Shown here piece by piece: positions 63,584 through 64,000 of a stretch of DNA of 64,000 nucleotides. A program made the position numbers and the translations under genes. The notes under the pieces were generated by a model that saw nothing but the letters and a program-made list of their open reading frames with translations, ran no database searches and had not been told where the DNA came from. Source of the stretch: Halomonas sp. M4R1S46 (GTDB lineage Bacteria; Pseudomonadota; Gammaproteobacteria; Pseudomonadales; Halomonadaceae); the NCBI RefSeq assembly GCF_025725685.1, contig NZ_CP107008.1, forward strand, positions 4,154,001 to 4,218,000, written 5' to 3'. Within the stretch, counting starts at the first letter, position 1, and every line of letters begins with the position of its first letter.

Positions 63584-63988
63584 TCATCGACGCTCGGTCG
63601 CGAGGGCGCCGGTCGATTCTCTCCCTTCCCCCTTCCTCGCGTCCCGCTCCAGTCGTCGCCACATGCCGTGCAACTGGCGATGCACGGTCTCGTTGTCCAG
63701 CTCCTGCACCCCGCGCCGGGCGAGCAGCACGATATCCACGGCGGGGAGGCGATGCTGGCGAAGGCGAATGGATTCACGCGCGAGGCGCTTGAGGCGGTTG
63801 CGGTCGACGGCGCGCCGGACATTCTTCTTGCTGAAGATGAGCCCGAGGCGAGGATGTCCCAGGGAGTTGGGGGTGGCCAGGGCCATCAACCCCTTGCCGT
63901 GGACCTTGAAGGCAGCCGTATCGAAGACACGTCGATAGTCCCCGGCGTTAAGCAGCCTCAGCCGCCGGGGAAAGCCCTGACAGGACAC
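63584..63988 (-). CDS. rnpA: Ribonuclease P protein component
   Basis: Protein subunit of RNase P, which matures tRNA 5' ends. The 134 residues start with GTG (MSCQGFPRRLRLLNAGDYRR) and carry the RNR-containing motif VDRNRLKRLARESIRLRQ plus FSKKNVRRA. It should follow rpmH and dnaA, which are just outside the window. Its stop is 205 bases before yidC; no yidD gene is between them. Confidence 0.94.
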   Translation of the reverse strand: MSCQGFPRRLRLLNAGDYRRVFDTAAFKVHGKGLMALATPNSLGHPRLGLIFSKKNVRRAVDRNRLKRLARESIRLRQHRLPAVDIVLLARRGVQELDNETVHRQLHGMWRRLERDARKGEGRESTGALATERR

Positions 63989-64000
63989 GCGACGCGCGTC

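Noticed and set aside
63370..63822. Open frame on the minus strand overlapping rnpA and the yidC leader, considered as yidD
   Set aside because: Its sequence is Ala/Ser/Arg-rich without the YidD pattern and mostly overlaps rnpA in another frame.
56094..64000. Resident integrative element next to mnmE
   Set aside because: No integrase, excisionase or transfer gene is visible; only the attachment-like repeats remain.

Overview
The window is a high-GC gammaproteobacterial chromosome segment close to the replication origin. The gene order (rubB / ubiC-ubiA / phoB-phoR; pstSCAB-phoU; glmU-glmS / atpCDGAHFEBI / parB-parA-rsmG-mnmG; and mnmE-yidC-rnpA at the right edge) matches the origin-proximal block of Pseudomonas and Halomonas relatives. 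GC-rich DNA, acidic proteins and a TRAP binding protein make a Halomonas-type (Halomonadaceae) halophile the best inference. No rRNA, tRNA, CRISPR, transposase or integrase gene was seen.

Layout. 0.1-11.3 kb: a rubredoxin-reductase-like flavoprotein, the first two ubiquinone genes, the PhoBR two-component system with a Pho box, cysZ, and a minus-strand pstS-pstC-pstA-pstB-phoU phosphate uptake operon with an internal Pho box. 11.4-19.5 kb: yciA, an orphan TRAP binding protein, uvrD, hexR, a small unknown protein, an NSS transporter and a DUF72 protein. 19.5-26.4 kb: glmS, glmU, apbE, uppP and mgtE. 26.5-33.6 kb: the complete F1Fo ATP synthase operon. 33.8-38.2 kb: parB, parA, rsmG and mnmG, followed by an AT-rich non-coding stretch with several near-consensus DnaA boxes (oriC-like). 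38.7-48.7 kb: a polar amino acid ABC transporter, erpA, argC, a CLC protein, hemJ, thiD, hemL and a P-loop kinase fused to a decayed aminoglycoside-phosphotransferase-like domain. 56.5-64 kb: rdgB, hemW, an OmpA-family lipoprotein, rlmJ, mnmE, yidC and rnpA. In Pseudomonas mnmE and mnmG lie close together; here about 22 kb separates them.

The most unusual region is 48.7-56.1 kb, a self-contained accessory locus that looks like a divergent functional-amyloid / biofilm-matrix system. A plus-strand cluster encodes a secreted 363-residue glycine-rich protein, a secreted 140-residue protein sharing a motif with it, a C39-type cysteine peptidase with a complete Cys-His-Asp triad (FapD-like), and a secreted 221-residue protein whose C-terminal motif matches that of the 140-residue protein. 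A convergent gene encodes an outer-membrane barrel resembling FapF. Two regulators follow: a sigma-54 activator with intact GESGTGKE and GAFTGA motifs but a degenerate receiver (VpsR-like), and a CsgD-like LuxR regulator. A GG-N10-GC sigma-54 promoter and an IHF-type site lie upstream of the glycine-rich gene, which closes a plausible circuit: activator, sigma-54 promoter, fibre subunits, processing peptidase, pore.

Other notable structure: three tandem ~103-bp repeats downstream of mnmE, each carrying a copy of the mnmE 3' end (the known SGI1-type attachment site); two dispersed ~113-bp copies of an imperfect palindromic repeat; and five perfect TTATCCACA DnaA boxes scattered across the window.
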